Positions 1-15,300 of a stretch of 64,000 bases of DNA are shown here, one piece after another. Below the pieces are notes generated by a model. It did not search any database and had not been told where the DNA came from. It worked only from the letters and a program-made list of their open reading frames with translations. The stretch is from Ciona intestinalis (lineage: Eukaryota; Chordata; Ascidiacea; Phlebobranchia; Cionidae). Both the position numbers and the translations under genes were made by a program. How positions within the stretch are numbered: the first letter of the stretch is position 1; each line of letters starts with the position of its first letter. The stretch lies in NCBI RefSeq assembly GCF_000224145.3, contig NW_004190425.2, positions 348,070 through 412,069 of the forward strand, read 5' to 3'.

Positions 1-161
1 ATTAAATGCAGAAGTAGAGATATAAATAATTTTGCACTAAAATAAGTTATGGATTTTAAACTGCTGGTTACTAAAAAAAAAAGAAATGAAAGTTTGAACA
101 CTAAAAAAACTAAAAAAAATGTGTTTTTTTCTTTTGAATGTGAAATTGAATGATAACTTAC

Positions 162-314
162 TAAATTATCGGGATGATTAAGATTAAGAAGATATTCATC
201 CGGTTCATCAGCGATGAGGTCTTCCTCAGCTGTCTTCTCATCCTCCATCAATTGTCGGAAGAATGAAGCATCATCCACTGATGTTGGACTCATGATGTTG
301 TCTGTGTCATCATG
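162..314 (-). other. ErbB last visible exon: start of the C-terminal tail
   Basis: 153 bp, phase 0-0. It encodes an acidic tail segment with [15 protein letters not shown] and [12 protein letters not shown]. The DEYL motif corresponds to the conserved ADEYL of EGFR, where the tyrosine is an autophosphorylation and adaptor-docking site. A strong donor (GTAAGT) at 156-161 shows the coding region continues beyond the window. Bases 1-161 are intron. Confidence 0.88.
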
Positions 315-3300
315 CTGGAGGGGGGGAGGAGGGTCATTCATTGATTATAATATGTTTGTTTAAAAAACTCTTTTTTTTTATTTGTGTCCGCGATTATAGT
401 AGTGAGGATTTAAAAGAAAAGCGAAATGAAAAGACAGAATGTAGCATCAAAACAATAGTTGTTAAAACACGCTTACAGTTAAAAACATATTTACATTTAA
501 TTGGAAAAAATAAGCGTGGTCGGCTGGTCGCTACACCTAGTACTATACAAACTATAATAAACATAAGTAAAAAAAGTTTGAGAACCACTGTTAGTATCTA
601 CTAACTTCTATTATTTGGTAAATATTATTTTATATTAGGACCTCAACTGAGATATAAAAGTCACAAGTGTTTGTTTGATGTTTTACTTTTGTGCTTTATT
701 ATATGTTGTAATTTAAGTTGTTTTAATTTGGTGATAAGCAAATTAATGTAATTAATTACCAGCAGACAAAAAAAGTGTAACACAGTAGTTATACATAAAC
801 AACCCTGAGTCAGAAAATATAGGTTTATATATAAAAATAAAATATCATAATTCACAAAATTGGGATTTACCTTTATTACAACGAATCTGCTGGGGTCGGC
901 GGCCATTTTGCTAAATTCATCAACAAGATTTGAAAACGATGGTCGACATAATCTGTCCACCATCCAACCTGTATATAATCATAATGTAACAATATTCATA
1001 ATGTATATTCATAATGTAACAATGATCATCATGACATTATAGGTTTAATGGGCCAATCCTGGCTTAAACCAAGGCGTGCCACGCCGCGGTTCAACACCCA
1101 CATAGAATAACAATATAAGTGATAATTACATTTAACGAGAACCATGTAGATATCAATTGTAGAAGTTGCAGGTTGGGGTAATCTGTCACCACGTTCTAAC
1201 AACGATAAAACATCAACAGCTCGTACACCCTGCGTTGATAATGTGGTGTAAATTATAATCATTTTACATAATCAATATTGGGGCAAAATTTTTACCATAG
1301 GTCTTTAATTTCATACACCTTGTGTCAGCTTAAGAATTAAAATGTATAGTAGGGTGGGGCAAGAAAGGACACTTTTAGCACACAATACCCAAATATCCTG
1401 ACTGTGATTTAAGCAATTAACAACGTTTTATGGGAGTCTGCTTGTGGATCTGCTTTTATAATTCTTTGAGTGTTCTTTGTTTAGTACCAGATGGGACTAG
1501 AAAATAGAATGAAAATGTGTCCCATCTTACCGCACCCTACTATATGCAGTTTTCTTGGTGATTGTTTTATGTATGGCTGGTTACATTGTACACCCTTGCA
1601 TATGTCAATAAAATGCATATTCTATACATTGCTATTTTCTATTAAAAAAATCAAAACCAATAATTTCTAGAAAATGAATTTCACAGTATTGCGGAAAACT
1701 CATGTTTATCAATATTAGAAACATTGCAGAAAATTTTGCAAAAAGTATTTAGTATTTATAAATAATAAGTTACCTCGTAAGGTCTGGCTCCAAACGTCAA
1801 TAACTCCCAACACGTAACACCAAACGCCCAAACATCGGAGAGATGTGAAAACTCACGTTCAGTAATGCATTCAATGGCCAACCATTTAATTGGAAGCTGA
1901 AAATAATTAAATGGCTTTATTGTTAGGTTGTATTCTACACAAGCTAGGAACTTGGGCAGGGGTAAAAGGGTGTATTTTATTATTTAAAAAAATATGTTTC
2001 GTGAATTATTGCAATAAAACTGCAGTTACAATGACCATTTCTTTGTTTTTGGAGGTTTAGTCATTTCTCAATACGTTAAAGTACGTCCATCAAGTTCTAA
2101 AGAGGCATGTTTTAGGCAAAAAAGGGGTGCTATGCAAAAAGTGTTATACTTTTTACCCATTTGTCTTGATAAGATAAATATATGCCCCCCCCCAAAAAAA
2201 ATTCAAAATTGTAGGGCCCTGAATATTTGTTTTAGTTTTTACTCGACTTTTGTTGCAACTTATTTGAAAACATTGGCTGGATCTGTGGCGCCATGATTAG
2301 AAATTAATTACATTTTTTTTACCAAAAAGTTGTTTTTTATAGATATAATTCAAAAACAAAGTACTATGCAACATATTTAAAAAAAAATGAAACAGCACAT
2401 CAGGAATTTGCCACCATAGATGGCAAACTTTATTTAATGCAAGCATGGATAGTTAGACATACTTTTCTTAAAAACAAATATAACTTTGTGGGTGTGTTTT
2501 ACTTTTACAAGAGCAAAAAACTCTGGGTTACCCCTTTGACACCTGTGACCTCAAAAGTTCAAGAACCAAAAGTTCAAGAACCATACACCTACCTTACCAC
2601 CCTCTGCGTGGTAGATCTCCTCTTTTGTGTCAAGCATTTTCGCTAATCCGAAGTCTGTTATTTTGACATGGTTTGGTGTTTTTACGAGCACGTTACGAGC
2701 TGCGAGGTCACGATGTACGAGATGTTTTTCTTCAAGATATTTCATCCCCTAAATAAATTTTTCATTATTCCAACGCTATAAAAAAAGTTTGAGAAACACT
2801 GGTAGTATCCATGAATTATATGTTTGGTAAATAATATTTTATATCAGGGCCCCACAATTGAGATACAACAGTCATAATAGATTGAGGTATACATAAATAA
2901 CCCCGAATAAGAAAACATAGCTTTATATAACATTCCAGCAAGAAATATTTTATTATTTTAGCGCTTTAAAACCTTAAATATACACAGGAATTTAATAACA
3001 AGTTTTCATTTATAGGGAATATCATTTTTTCGACTCCCAGGTTATATACAGTCATAACACTTTTTGTAAAACAGCGTGGTTTGTGCCGTGACGTAATAAC
3101 ATGTCTGGTGAGTATTAAACTATTCAATGCACGGAATATAAGTTACAATGTTACATATGTTATATCTTGCTAAATATCAACATGAAATTGCATTTAAAAA
3201 AATTCTTCCTAAAAATACTAAATATACCAAAAAAATGTTTTAACAAAATATTTTATTTTTTTTTTTTTACAATTTTTTTTATTTTATTTGGTCTCTTACC

Positions 3301-6300
3301 TTAGCTATTTGGACACACCACGATAATATTTGTCTTGAGCGAATACTGTCTCGTGTGGTTGGGTTTCTTACATATTCCAATAAACTTCCAAGAGGCATAA
3401 GTTGGGTGATCAAAGCTACTTGCTCAGTCATTGAAATACCAAGCAGACGAACCAGGTACGGACATTCAACCGAAGCCATCATGTAAGCCTCCTATAACAC
3501 AAGACAACAACTCCGATTAATCGGCATCGATACTACGAACAAAAGGCCCATATTTTACCATACAAATTTGTACACAGGCAGTGTAAACAATAAGAATTTT
3601 GGTATAATGGGTCAATTCTAAAGTAAGTCTCAGTCCAATAACATGCCACATAGAGAATCTCACTTCAGTATACATCAACTATGATACATACATAAAGATA
3701 TACTATACATAGATATTGTATTTATTAAAATAACAATATTTATGCAAACTATGTATCTATTATATGTGGGTGAGATCCCGTAGTGTGGCACGCCATGTGT
3801 CCTAGGATTTAGACCAGGATTGGCCCATTACCCAACACTCAGGGTGCTACCACATGGGCCTCACCAGTTTTGTGCAAATTATGAAACATGAAATATAACA
3901 AAGGATATTTTCGTTCATCTGAAGAATTAAGCTAGGATGCCAGAGTCAGTTGTTGTATTACATAATAATATGAATTATGACATCACTTACATCCATTATC
4001 TCATTGTTTGCAGATTGAAGCAAATCTTCTGATGTTTTCAAAGTTTTAACAGCAACTGCTATCTTTACCTTTTCACCCTGTATTGTTATATATTTTAAAA
4101 TTAATAAAAAACATTAGACATTTTTCGTATGGTAAAAATAAATGTAAGGTTTATAGTAATTTTTTTAGCTATGCATTGAGTCGTTGTCTTTTTAGTGCAG
4201 TAAATTAAACACAAAAAAAAACATAATAAAAATGTAACAGCTACCACTAATAAGCAGTTTTTAAACTGAACTCTGCATTCTAGCAACAGTAGCAAATAAA
4301 TCAGATTTGTAATATAAACAATAATATAAATATTACAACATTTTATACAAAATTAGTCCATTAGCACAGCGAAAGTTTAAAATGTTTAGTTACATTTCAG
4401 AATATGGACAGACATAGTGACCTAAACAATAAACCTATTCAGAAAAACACATATAGCCTACTTTTAGAATTAATAATATTATTACATACATTCAATATGG
4501 CATAGCTAACATACTTGTATATTTAATGGAGTCCAAATAGCTTTCTGCACTGTTCCAAATGCACCAGAACCCAACATCTTTCGAAACTCAAGTTCGCTTT
4601 CTTTAACAATTCTAAGTTGAGCTACGTTAGGTGCGGCACCACTTGGGGTGAGAGGAACGGCTTCAGGCTCAAGTGGGATGCGCTGTGCGTGGATATTAAC
4701 ATGTACTGTTAGTGGATATTACCCTGTACCATTGGTTTTAATAAAATATAAAGTAGAATGGGGGAAGACGGGACACCTTTAGCACATTATTTCCAAGTAT
4801 CATGAACAAGTTTTAAACAATTACCATCGGTCTGACGTTTGAGGATATGGTTTCATAATTCTTTGAATGTTCTTTGTTTACTACTAAATACTAAGTTGAA
4901 TGAGAAAATAGAATGAAAAGGTGTCCCATCTTTCCGCAGCCCACTATATCAGTTGTTTTGTGGCAAGCAAAAATAGCAATGTATAAAAATGACATCATTT
5001 TTATTATAATAAACACTCTTCTGCTAAAACTCGACAAAATCTTCCAAAAATTATAGATCTACTCTATTGTAACTCTTTTGTGATTTTCTGGTAGCTTATT
5101 TTCTACTTAAATTTAAGTGTTGTGAATATTTCCAATTAATAATCTTATGACATAAAAACGGATGTATATTTTATTGAAATCAACATTTTGTCAGCTTTCA
5201 TCAGGTAAGTAAACATTTTGTGCACAAACTTAAAATAGTCATAACACATTTCTAAATTAATCATATTTTTGTGGAAATATGGAATAAACGGTGCCTATTA
5301 ATCCCCTAAATGCCCACCAACGCACACAAGTTGCTTACCTCGCCAACCATAGTTTCACCAATAGTTTGTCTCATTCGTTTGATGGTTTTTCGATGTTTAT
5401 AGAAAACCCAACTAATTACAATAAATATAAATATGAAGACCATAACTCCAATGATGATGTAAACTGTGATGTCGGGTCTGTATGACAAATGTATTTATTA
5501 CATACTTACATAGTACTGTAGGGTAAGATGGGATACTGTTAGCACCTAAAAACAGTTTTCCAGACCAGGATATTAACAAGAAACAACTTTCTTATAGAGA
5601 GTCATACACAAAACTCTACTATTTCGTTATAAAAACAATGAAGGAATCATATACTACTAAATTAGAAGAGAACAAAAATAAAATTGAATATTACGAATAA
5701 CCATCATCAGCAGTTTCTTATACAAACAAAATATAAGCAATTTTCAATCAGTTAAATAAACATTGTTTATGATTTCAGTCATATACTTATGCATAGTAAT
5801 ATTAGATTGAATTACTGTTAAAACATAATAAAAGTTATACACCTGGTAAACTTATGTGGTAGACTATTAGTTAAAAAAGAAAATACCAGTGACATTATAT
5901 TCTATAGGGGTGACGTCATTTAGCAGTTCACATTGAGTGACTAGGGATTTAGGCAACAGTTGGTCCATTACTGTACAATGTACATAACGACCACGGATTA
6001 TTAGTTTGGTATAATAGCAGTTACTGAAAGAAACATCTTTTTGTGTTTAAAACCCAATGCCAGTAGTTTGAGAGGTAATATCTACCTTTACTTTATTGTT
6101 TAGATAATAATACTTACTTTGGTAGGTAGTAACATTGCAATCTGCCTGTATTGTTAAACGAAGTACATCCATGTGCACAAGTTTCTCTCAATTGGTCATT
6201 CAAGCAAAAAGGACATTTAGCTCCACGGTGCTGGGAGATATAATTGATAAATATAACTTGTTGTGTGGGAATCATAGTGGGTTCTAAAGAGGGCAAACTT

Positions 6301-9300
6301 TTCGCTTAAATTAACGTGAGTGTTCACACAAAGTGTACATGTGCAATCATCCATGCTACTTGAGGTTATTATTCTCAGATAAAGAAAGGAGCTTGTCAAT
6401 CAGATATATTGTGATATAATACAATGGATCATGATAGTGGCATTGTGGAAATGCAGAGTGGAACACAATTGCTGCAGAACTTGTAAAATATAAGATCGTA
6501 ACAAAACACCAACAGACACAAAACCTACTTGATTAACACAACACACTTTTTTTCAAATAAAAAAAGCTAAATAAATTAATACTAGCAAGAAATGTTAATA
6601 CTTACAGTGTATACGGATGTTTTTTCATCCATAGATACATGACATGATGAACAACCACCTTCTCCATATATATCTAATGGTCCAGTACATCTATATATAG
6701 TAGATATATATTAATATGGTATTTAATCATTTTATTATACATGTACATAGTGATGGTGTGTAACTATTTTTTTATGTAATAATTAAACATAAATGGCTGG
6801 TTTGTCTGCTAGTTGTAGCGATCACGCTTATTTTCTTCCAATTAAAATAAATATGTTTTTAAATGTAAATGTGTTTTAACAACTGTTGTTTTGTGGCTAT
6901 ATCCTGTCTTTTTGTTCAAATTATTTAATCTTGGCTACCGTAATCGTAGAGACAAATAAAGATAATAATTAATATTATATGTTATAAAATATAGTAATGG
7001 GCAACTCTGGGCTAAATCCTCTGTTACCTAGCTTGCCTTGCAGTAAGGCCTCATCCAAATGAAATAAAATACAACTATTACTCATATGAAACACTTCAAT
7101 GGATCTATACCACATTCACATTTCAGTTCTCTAAATTATATATAAAAAAAACAACAACATACCCGCCAACACAGTTGGGACTACATGCTGAACAAGTTTT
7201 GTTCAATCCAATATAATAGTTTAGTGGACAAGATGGCACACATTGAGAATTGAGCTTGAAGTTTTGGCAACCACTGTTAAGTACAACATTCAGAAATTTT
7301 TTTATACAGTTCAAATTATATTGCATACTATACTATACATACCTTGTGCAGTTATATGAAGTTGGTCCATTACAAGTGCTTAAGCATTCACTATCACAAG
7401 GAAGACATCGCATATCACTTGAGGCATACACCCTGGGAATATAAATGATATGTAAACACACTGGTAATACCTAAAACATTAAGTGGTAATTGGTCTATCC
7501 AGGCATAAATCCTAAGACCCATGGCAGGCCGCCCCACGAGACCTCACCCACAGAGAATAGATTACGTAACACATAAATTTTTGTCCGGAGCCATGGCTCA
7601 GTGGTTCAGACGCCTGCATCGAAACCAAAGTGTTCCCGGTTCGATGCTCGGCAACGGTACTAAAACTGATCGGCATATGTGTCCTTGTCAAGACAATATA
7701 AAATAAAAATTATACACAAAGTTGAAAAGTGTGGTAACTCGTAAGCACACGAGGATAAAAAATGGTGCCAATATCACGCGTCTGACGCCGATGCGGTGTC
7801 GCGGCACCGCTCGCAAGAAGGACTTAAATGGGCTTTCCGAGTGTTAGGGTAATGAGCCAAATCCGGCCTAAATCCCAGGTCCTTGACAAGGACTTCACCC
7901 ATAAAGAATAAAAAAACACATAAATAATATACCCTTTTTCTTGGTTACATTGCTCCACACATGTTGTTGTGTTATAACCAGGAACAGCCAACCCTGTTGT
8001 TTGGTCCGTCACCCATGCAGGGGTGAGTTGTCCGTTAACATCCGTATAATCTGTGTAATATTGACACCGAACACAATTTGTTGCATCTCTGCCCCAACAT
8101 CCTTGGCTTTGATCGCACATGGTGTGACAAGGTACTGTGCGACAAAGTATGTTTTATTGACGGGTTATGTTCACATAATAGGGTGGGGAAGTAGGGACAC
8201 CTTTAGCACATAATATCCAAATACCTTTATCGTATTTTAAACAATCAACAATGGTCTATGATAGTCGTGAGAATACGGTTTTATATTTCTTTGAATGTTC
8301 TTTGTTTACTGCCAAAAGTAACGGGAAAATAGAATGAAAAGGTGTCCCATCTTCCCCTACCCTACTACATATAAAAATGAACAAATATTTGCATTACAGG
8401 CACATAAATTTGAAACTAAATTAAATGAGAAACAATACAAAAGTAAAGCATGCTCAAATGCAGGACTTATTACACATATGTTGGTCTACAAACAACTACA
8501 CACTGTAGTATACACATACACCCTCATTTAATTGGTTACCTTCCTTTTGATTACGCAGAATCATTGTATTTTGATTTCCAGAGTCACTGAATATATTTTC
8601 CCATGTTATTGTATCAGTGTGACCCAATCTTGGATTCCTAACCACCAATACACCCCCTGATAACAACAACAACATGCAAAATAAATAAACAACTGAAAAT
8701 TTGATATAGGATGTAAAGTAATATAAATAATACAACATATGATTCGTTGGTGCAGCGGACATATACAAAATCAAATAGTTTTTGTTTGTATGTGTTGCTT
8801 GTTGTTTGTAGCAAACATGGTATGTGTGGTTTATGTATGTCTGTCAGTGTGTAATTTGCAACTGTAAAATGACATTGTATATTCATGTGGCTTTGAAATG
8901 GCTTACGGTCATGTCAGTGGGTAAAGTGGGGTTATAACTTATCACAGACAACCAATAAATGGCATGCATGGAAAGTAACGAACAGAAATAATGTTCCTTT
9001 CGCATCTCACCACAAGAACTTGGTGGTTTATTGTTGGCTACATAGTTATGGCCCTGGTTGAAAAGCCCCGGCCAATTTATAGTGTTAGTAAAACACAGCT
9101 TCACCTCATTGCTTAAAAATACTCCTCCTGTATAGTTATAGTTAAAGAGTTAATTAATAAAAAAAGAACCTGCAACCCACAATGTTATTTGTGGGTTCAA
9201 CCAATTTTTGTTAGAAAAGAAAATACAGAAACCGGTTACGAAAACACAGTGTAAGTTTTTTAAACATAGATATTAATTGTTACAAATTATCTGTTACAAA

Positions 9301-12300
9301 ACATTGTTATTTTTCTAGGTTGTTTATATTAGAGATTTATTAAAACACAGCTTTTACAAACCAAATTACATCAAACTGAGCGTTATTACCAATTATTACT
9401 AATGTTAATAAATTATCTTTGTTATAACAAACAAATTATAATTCATAAGTATTACACATCTACATAGTATGAAATCAAAAGTTAAAATTTTAGGAATAAA
9501 ATAAAATTGCCAAGTGTGTGAGATAAACGTATGTTGTTGTTATGACTTTTAACTTACAACAACTTAATTCTCGATTAAATCGGATGGCATCCACCCGAGT
9601 GACATCTCCTTGTGTCGTATGTTTAATACGAAACCAGTCAATAGACATAACAAAGCAGAGATGGCTATTTCTTACAATGGCAACTGCACCTAATGTGTTG
9701 TTCCATTACAAATTGCATAAAAGAAAGAAGTTATGCTAATACAGCATTTACAAAACATTTATAGACGCAAAGGCAGGTATACACAATATGCATGCATACC
9801 CTCCAAAACATGGTGTTAAAAGGCAGAAAACAGTAGAAAACATAGTAACAGGAAAAAACAGTGAACCAGCTAAATGATATGTTTATATTAACAAAATTAA
9901 TTGCAGACTTTATGTTTGCTTTAAAACCTAAAGGACTTGACTTTTACTTGACTCAAGTCCAATACACAGCATAAGATGCATTTATATGGCAGTAGTAAAA
10001 GAACTTTAAAGTAGCAGCTGAGTAAGTGGGTTATAAACTGTCAGTGTCAAATGAGTTCCAACTATATGGTAATCCAAAACACTTAGTTATAATAGGGTTA
10101 AGTTGTATAATACCATAGTCTAAAATATTATATTTTACTATATTGAGAATGTAGAAAGTTACTGGAATAAAATATGATAAATATATGTTTATTGTAAATT
10201 AATATATATATATGTATATATAAAGTTTATTCTTAATACGTACCATCATAAATGTTTTCCAATGAGTTCAAGCACAGCTCCCTTAAGCTTTTATCATTTG
10301 TATAAACATACAAACTGTACAACTCAGATTTTAATTCTTTGCCCCGAATCTTTTTTAGATTTCTGTAAAAAACGAAAGTGTCAATTATATTCATATAACA
10401 TATGTTTTATTGCCGATATTCCACATTTATAGCAGCGAATTGTTTGGTTTAAGCAAACATGGGTCTATGTCAGATTTATGTACATTAAAGATCTTAACCT
10501 TACACTGTAGAATGTACATACCACTACGATATTATAGTTAGCGCACAGATGTTTTCAGTAAAGCATTTCTTTTTGCATAAACATATAAACTATTATATCA
10601 TAGTGTATTGTTGGTCTTCTCTCTATACTCCCGCGCTTACTTAAATAAACACAAGTCGTGCATTCGCCATTCATCAAATGCCAAGTAACCGGTTATTTCT
10701 TTGACGTTTTCAAACACGGACAACATTTCCAGGTTGTTCAGTTTGCCGATGCTGCAATACGAGTCCCTGCGTGTTAAAAATCAACTTTTACAAATGTAAA
10801 GCAAATCAATGCTAGTTGAATTACAGTAAAATAAAACAAGTGTGTTGAATGATGGAATAGGATAAACTGAAACAGAAATGCAGAAAATCAATAATTTCTT
10901 GAGAGAAATCGAACATGGCCACGCATAAGTTCTTTTTCTCCAAGCAAAGACTTAAAATAAATGGCTGAAACATAAAACGCTGCGATACAAATCAATGTTT
11001 TTAATGTTGCCACAGTTTATAACAAAAGGCTGAAACATAAAAGTCCTGCGATTATCTATAGCAAGTTAAATAAAATCCATAAAAATTTCCATTTCCAATT
11101 GCAACAAACTTTGTTACAACAGAATGACATTACATATAGCAGGGTTGGAGAAGATGAGATATCTTCTCATTCTATTTCTCGTTCCACTTGGTAGTAAACA
11201 AAGAACATTCGAAGAATTTGGAAACCGTATCCTCACGACTCCCATAGACCATTGTTAATTGTTTAAAAGGTGATCAGGATATTTGGATATTATGTTTTAA
11301 AGGTATCCTATCTTACCCCACAGTACTATATATTTCATATTAAAATCTTGACACGTGTATGTAACAAGCCTTAGCTTGCGAGATATATGGGAAGTGAAAG
11401 TTTCCATATTGAAGCGACATACTGTGTGAGGCACCAACAACTTCCTGAGTTGTTTGTCGCTGAAACTTTCGAGTAAGACTCAATTTCCAGCAAGCTGAAA
11501 ATGTCTCACACCATGCTCACTTTGCTACACAACTGCATAACTGCACGAACTAAAACGCAAGAACAGAAAATCGGGCAAAACAAAAGTTTCCGCTGCCATT
11601 TTTTAAGCAGCAACTGTTTAACGTCAAAGCGAAACAATTGAGCAAATAAATAAGTTTGTTGCGTGATAATTGCTCATTGTGACATACCCACAACAGGTCT
11701 TTTCGATTTTTCTGTAACAAATTCTCAATAATATTTCAACTTTTAGTCCTTTACATGATTTTTAAAAGCTTTAGAATGTAATGTTCAGAAAATAATATAC
11801 GTTATTTTTAAATCGTTTTTTTAAGAAACACTTTGTTATAAGCTTGCTAAAACATGTATTGATAGCATAGTTACATACATATATCCAGGTTAAGTGTAGT
11901 TAATAGCTTTGCCCTTCAAAATGGTGCTAAAATTAAAAGCATTGGTGGCAAGGTTGTTGTTAACCTCTTTACTGGGTACTAACACCACATTACCACCACA
12001 CAGGAAATAAATGCAGGTACAATATCCTTCTATAGAATATATCTTTACAAATACAACCAAAGGAATTGTGAGTAATTGGAAAACCGAATGGTTTCTAAAA
12101 ACCTTAAGGAAATTCCTTTTTGCGAGTGACATATAAAATCGATTTAAAATCTGCCTAATGCATACGGAAATTAAAAGGTTTATTATTATTAATATTATTT
12201 TATTCAGCCATAATTCTATTGTCAAATACCAGATGTTTATTTGTAGTTTAATGGATGATTGGTTCTTAAACGAAATAAAGACTGTTAAGATAAAATTAAA

Positions 12301-15300
12301 CAATTAGACTTGACACACCTAAAATAGTAACACTTCCGTGCCAACTTAGAGCAACATAGAGTATCTCGCAGTCATAAATATTTTAAAATCAAATCTAAAT
12401 AAAGAATACATTTGAAAGAAAATCTTATAAATAACTGTGAACCTTATACTAAAGGAAACCTGTCATATACATTTACAACTGTAAAGTTTAAATAGAAGAT
12501 GCATTAAACAAAATCAGAACCAAATTAAAAACAAATTATTTGTTTCACCTAATATATATCTTTAAACTTGTAGTTGTACTCAAAAGGAACACATTTGACA
12601 TAATACAGGCATTCACACAAGCCATCATTATGATAATAAAATTACCAGGAAGATATTCTTTAGACATTGAACATACCCATTAAATGTTGAGGCTTGAAAA
12701 CTTAGGGAACCTTCAATAATTGTGCAATTCTTATTGAAATATTTGATATTTTCAGAATTGATTTCTTTATCGTCCTTCAGGGGTCCATGGCCAACACCAA
12801 GGCCATAACATACTGTAAGAATTATAGAAACATGATTATGTTACAGGTCGTAATTAACTTATAAATGTAGTGACTTATGAAGGCACCTAACATGGATATC
12901 AATGCAACGTATGCAAGCTTGACTAGTACAGCTTATTATATGGGAATAGTTAGGGTCCACATAAATTGGTGTTAGACTGATAGTATATCAATTAAACTGG
13001 TAATAACAAGGAAATGGTAAAAAAGCACATTGAATTCTAAAATATATGTGTTGCCGGAGGACTTATTCATTAGGGTATCATGGCAGCCCCCCTCCCCCCC
13101 CCAAAAAAAAATAACTAACCCTTTTATATTAAAACAATCACTTGTCAAATTTGTTTTAAAACGTTTTTTTTTTTATTATCAGTTTATTAGTTTTATTTAA
13201 AGGCTGATTGCATCAATGTACATGGCAGCACCACATTAAGTAACTTTATACCAGATACAGAATCTGTACATTAACAAATACATATACGTTTTACAAGTTT
13301 GTATTTGGAAGCAATAACTCATCACCTGGCTGACCTGACATTTAAATCATATGACCTGTGACCTGCGTAATAACTTGGCATGGGAGTGAATTGATTTGCA
13401 AACTCAATTATAACACTCTGCTGTTATTATTGCCACTCTTGAGGTATGTTTTAAGACTAATTTTCTGGTATATATATATTAAAAATGTCATGTGTGTGAA
13501 CAAACTCTCACTACACGACAGAAAAATCAATGTTTTTTTAATAAAACACAGTTTTGCGCTAGAAAAAATTTTTTTTTTTAAAGTTAACTTACCATGTTCA
13601 CATTTTCCATTTTCACAAGGTTCGCAAATGTTGCTGTTATAATCAAAAGTCCCTTCAGGACAATAGGTGCGGCAGAAGGATGTAGTTTGAGGGACATTGA
13701 CTGAAAAAACAACCATTTAAACCACAGTCACATACAACTTCACATACAATAACTTACATGGGCACTTTGGTACACAGTATCGAGCAAACTGATAAGTTTT
13801 TGGTGTTTTAGTTATTGTGGATGTGGGGTTCATTTGTGTGCCTTGTGGACAAGCTTCAACACATGTACCGTTGTTATTCATATCTTTGCAAGCCTAAAAT
13901 GTTCAATACATTAGCGACTAAAGTTAACATTTTATTCATTTTTTTAGAAAAGGGTTAAAATTTGCACAAAATTCTATTTTGTATATATGTGAACTAGTTA
14001 TGTTATTAAAGTTAACTTACGGTTAAGAAATACACTGGGGCATAAATAAATGCAACCTATTTATAAGCGCATGACAAGGCAATTACAGAAGTCATACCAC
14101 AGGTGTCCTATTTCATACACCCCTGTTTTTTTTTCTTATTAAATAAAACAGTACACTCAAATATCAGCAAAATCTAAGCTTGCACATAACAACATCACAA
14201 GTCAACAAGTATATTTTAAGCTATCAGGAGTGACTTACATGGCACCACTTATCCTTGTTACCAGTTGCTGGCATGTTATCATAACATCCCCCAGCACACT
14301 TCCCATTACAACAAGCTCCTCCAGCATTACACCTGTCATTCCCACACTGCCGACGACATTTTGATTTCGTAACTGTAGAAAAGTTTTACATAAGATTTAA
14401 GTTCTAGTTTTCCACTCAACATATTAATGGTTCTGGTAAAAAACTAATTTTTCGAAACTTGACTTTTCATTTTCAAGAACCTACACACAAAATGAACCAA
14501 ATATTTATTTCCTGATAATCAAGTTTTATTGATAGCAAAAGGTGATTAATTCCCCATAAACAATTTGCCCCATTATAAAAAGTAAATGTTTTTTAAAAAA
14601 ATCTGTTATTGTGAGTACGAATTCCTTCTCACCTTCCTAGAACTTAGCCTAAGAGAAAAATTAATTGCATATATTAAAGAAATTGCCCATATACCCCCGT
14701 AAAGAAATTTTTCTCAATGGAAATTCATTAAAACTGCCTGTATAGAATGAAGTAGTTATGACGTACTTAGCTGACACAGATCTGAAGAGTTTCCCCAACA
14801 CCGATTCACAGGCGTGCTGCCAGAATCATCTCTGCAGACACTTGGACATGGGTCACCTTATTAATGATAAAATATTAGTATCCGATGTCATTAATGCTTC
14901 CTATTCACTTACAGTATCTATCTCTAACTGGATCATTTGTAATTTCGACGGTTTGACTTCCGTCATTAAAAATTTCATCTCTCCATTTTATTGACTCCAG
15001 GTTGCAAATTCTTGATTTTGTGAAAAAGACATTCCCAGCAGATATTTCTGTATTTTTAAACAATTTTTTTGAATATGGAAAAAAATAAAAAAAATATATG
15101 AATCCACAATAACCAGTTCTTATAATGCTGGTACCGGTAGAGTAACACGGTCAATTTGAGAATGTTAAGGTATATTTAATATGATTTTACATTTACAATC
15201 ATGTTCTATAGCCTATAGTGTACGGCCTAAGCTATCTTTGTAAAGAATAGGCTACAAGAAAAAGTAACTTAGCATATGTATATACTTATATACAGGCCAT

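Larger units (their letters stand above)
6118..8134 (-). other. ErbB exons 14-18: cysteine-rich region 2
   Basis: Exons at 7933-8134, 7343-7432, 7163-7273, 6606-6690 and 6118-6230. They carry [19 protein letters not shown] (equivalent to the CHALC..GCWG start of EGFR domain IV), [30 protein letters not shown] and [18 protein letters not shown]. The chain ends YYLPK just before the membrane helix. The introns carry tRNA-headed SINE sequence (7480-7920) and repeat C (about 6776-6990). Confidence 0.92.

Noticed and set aside
7585..7655. Possible functional tRNA gene
   Set aside because: A and B boxes are present, but the stems do not pair as a cloverleaf and the unit is part of a dispersed SINE.
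11890..12303. 137-codon open frame on the minus strand
   Set aside because: It lies inside a long ErbB intron, is AT-rich and hydrophobic with no recognised motif, and has no role in the exon chain.
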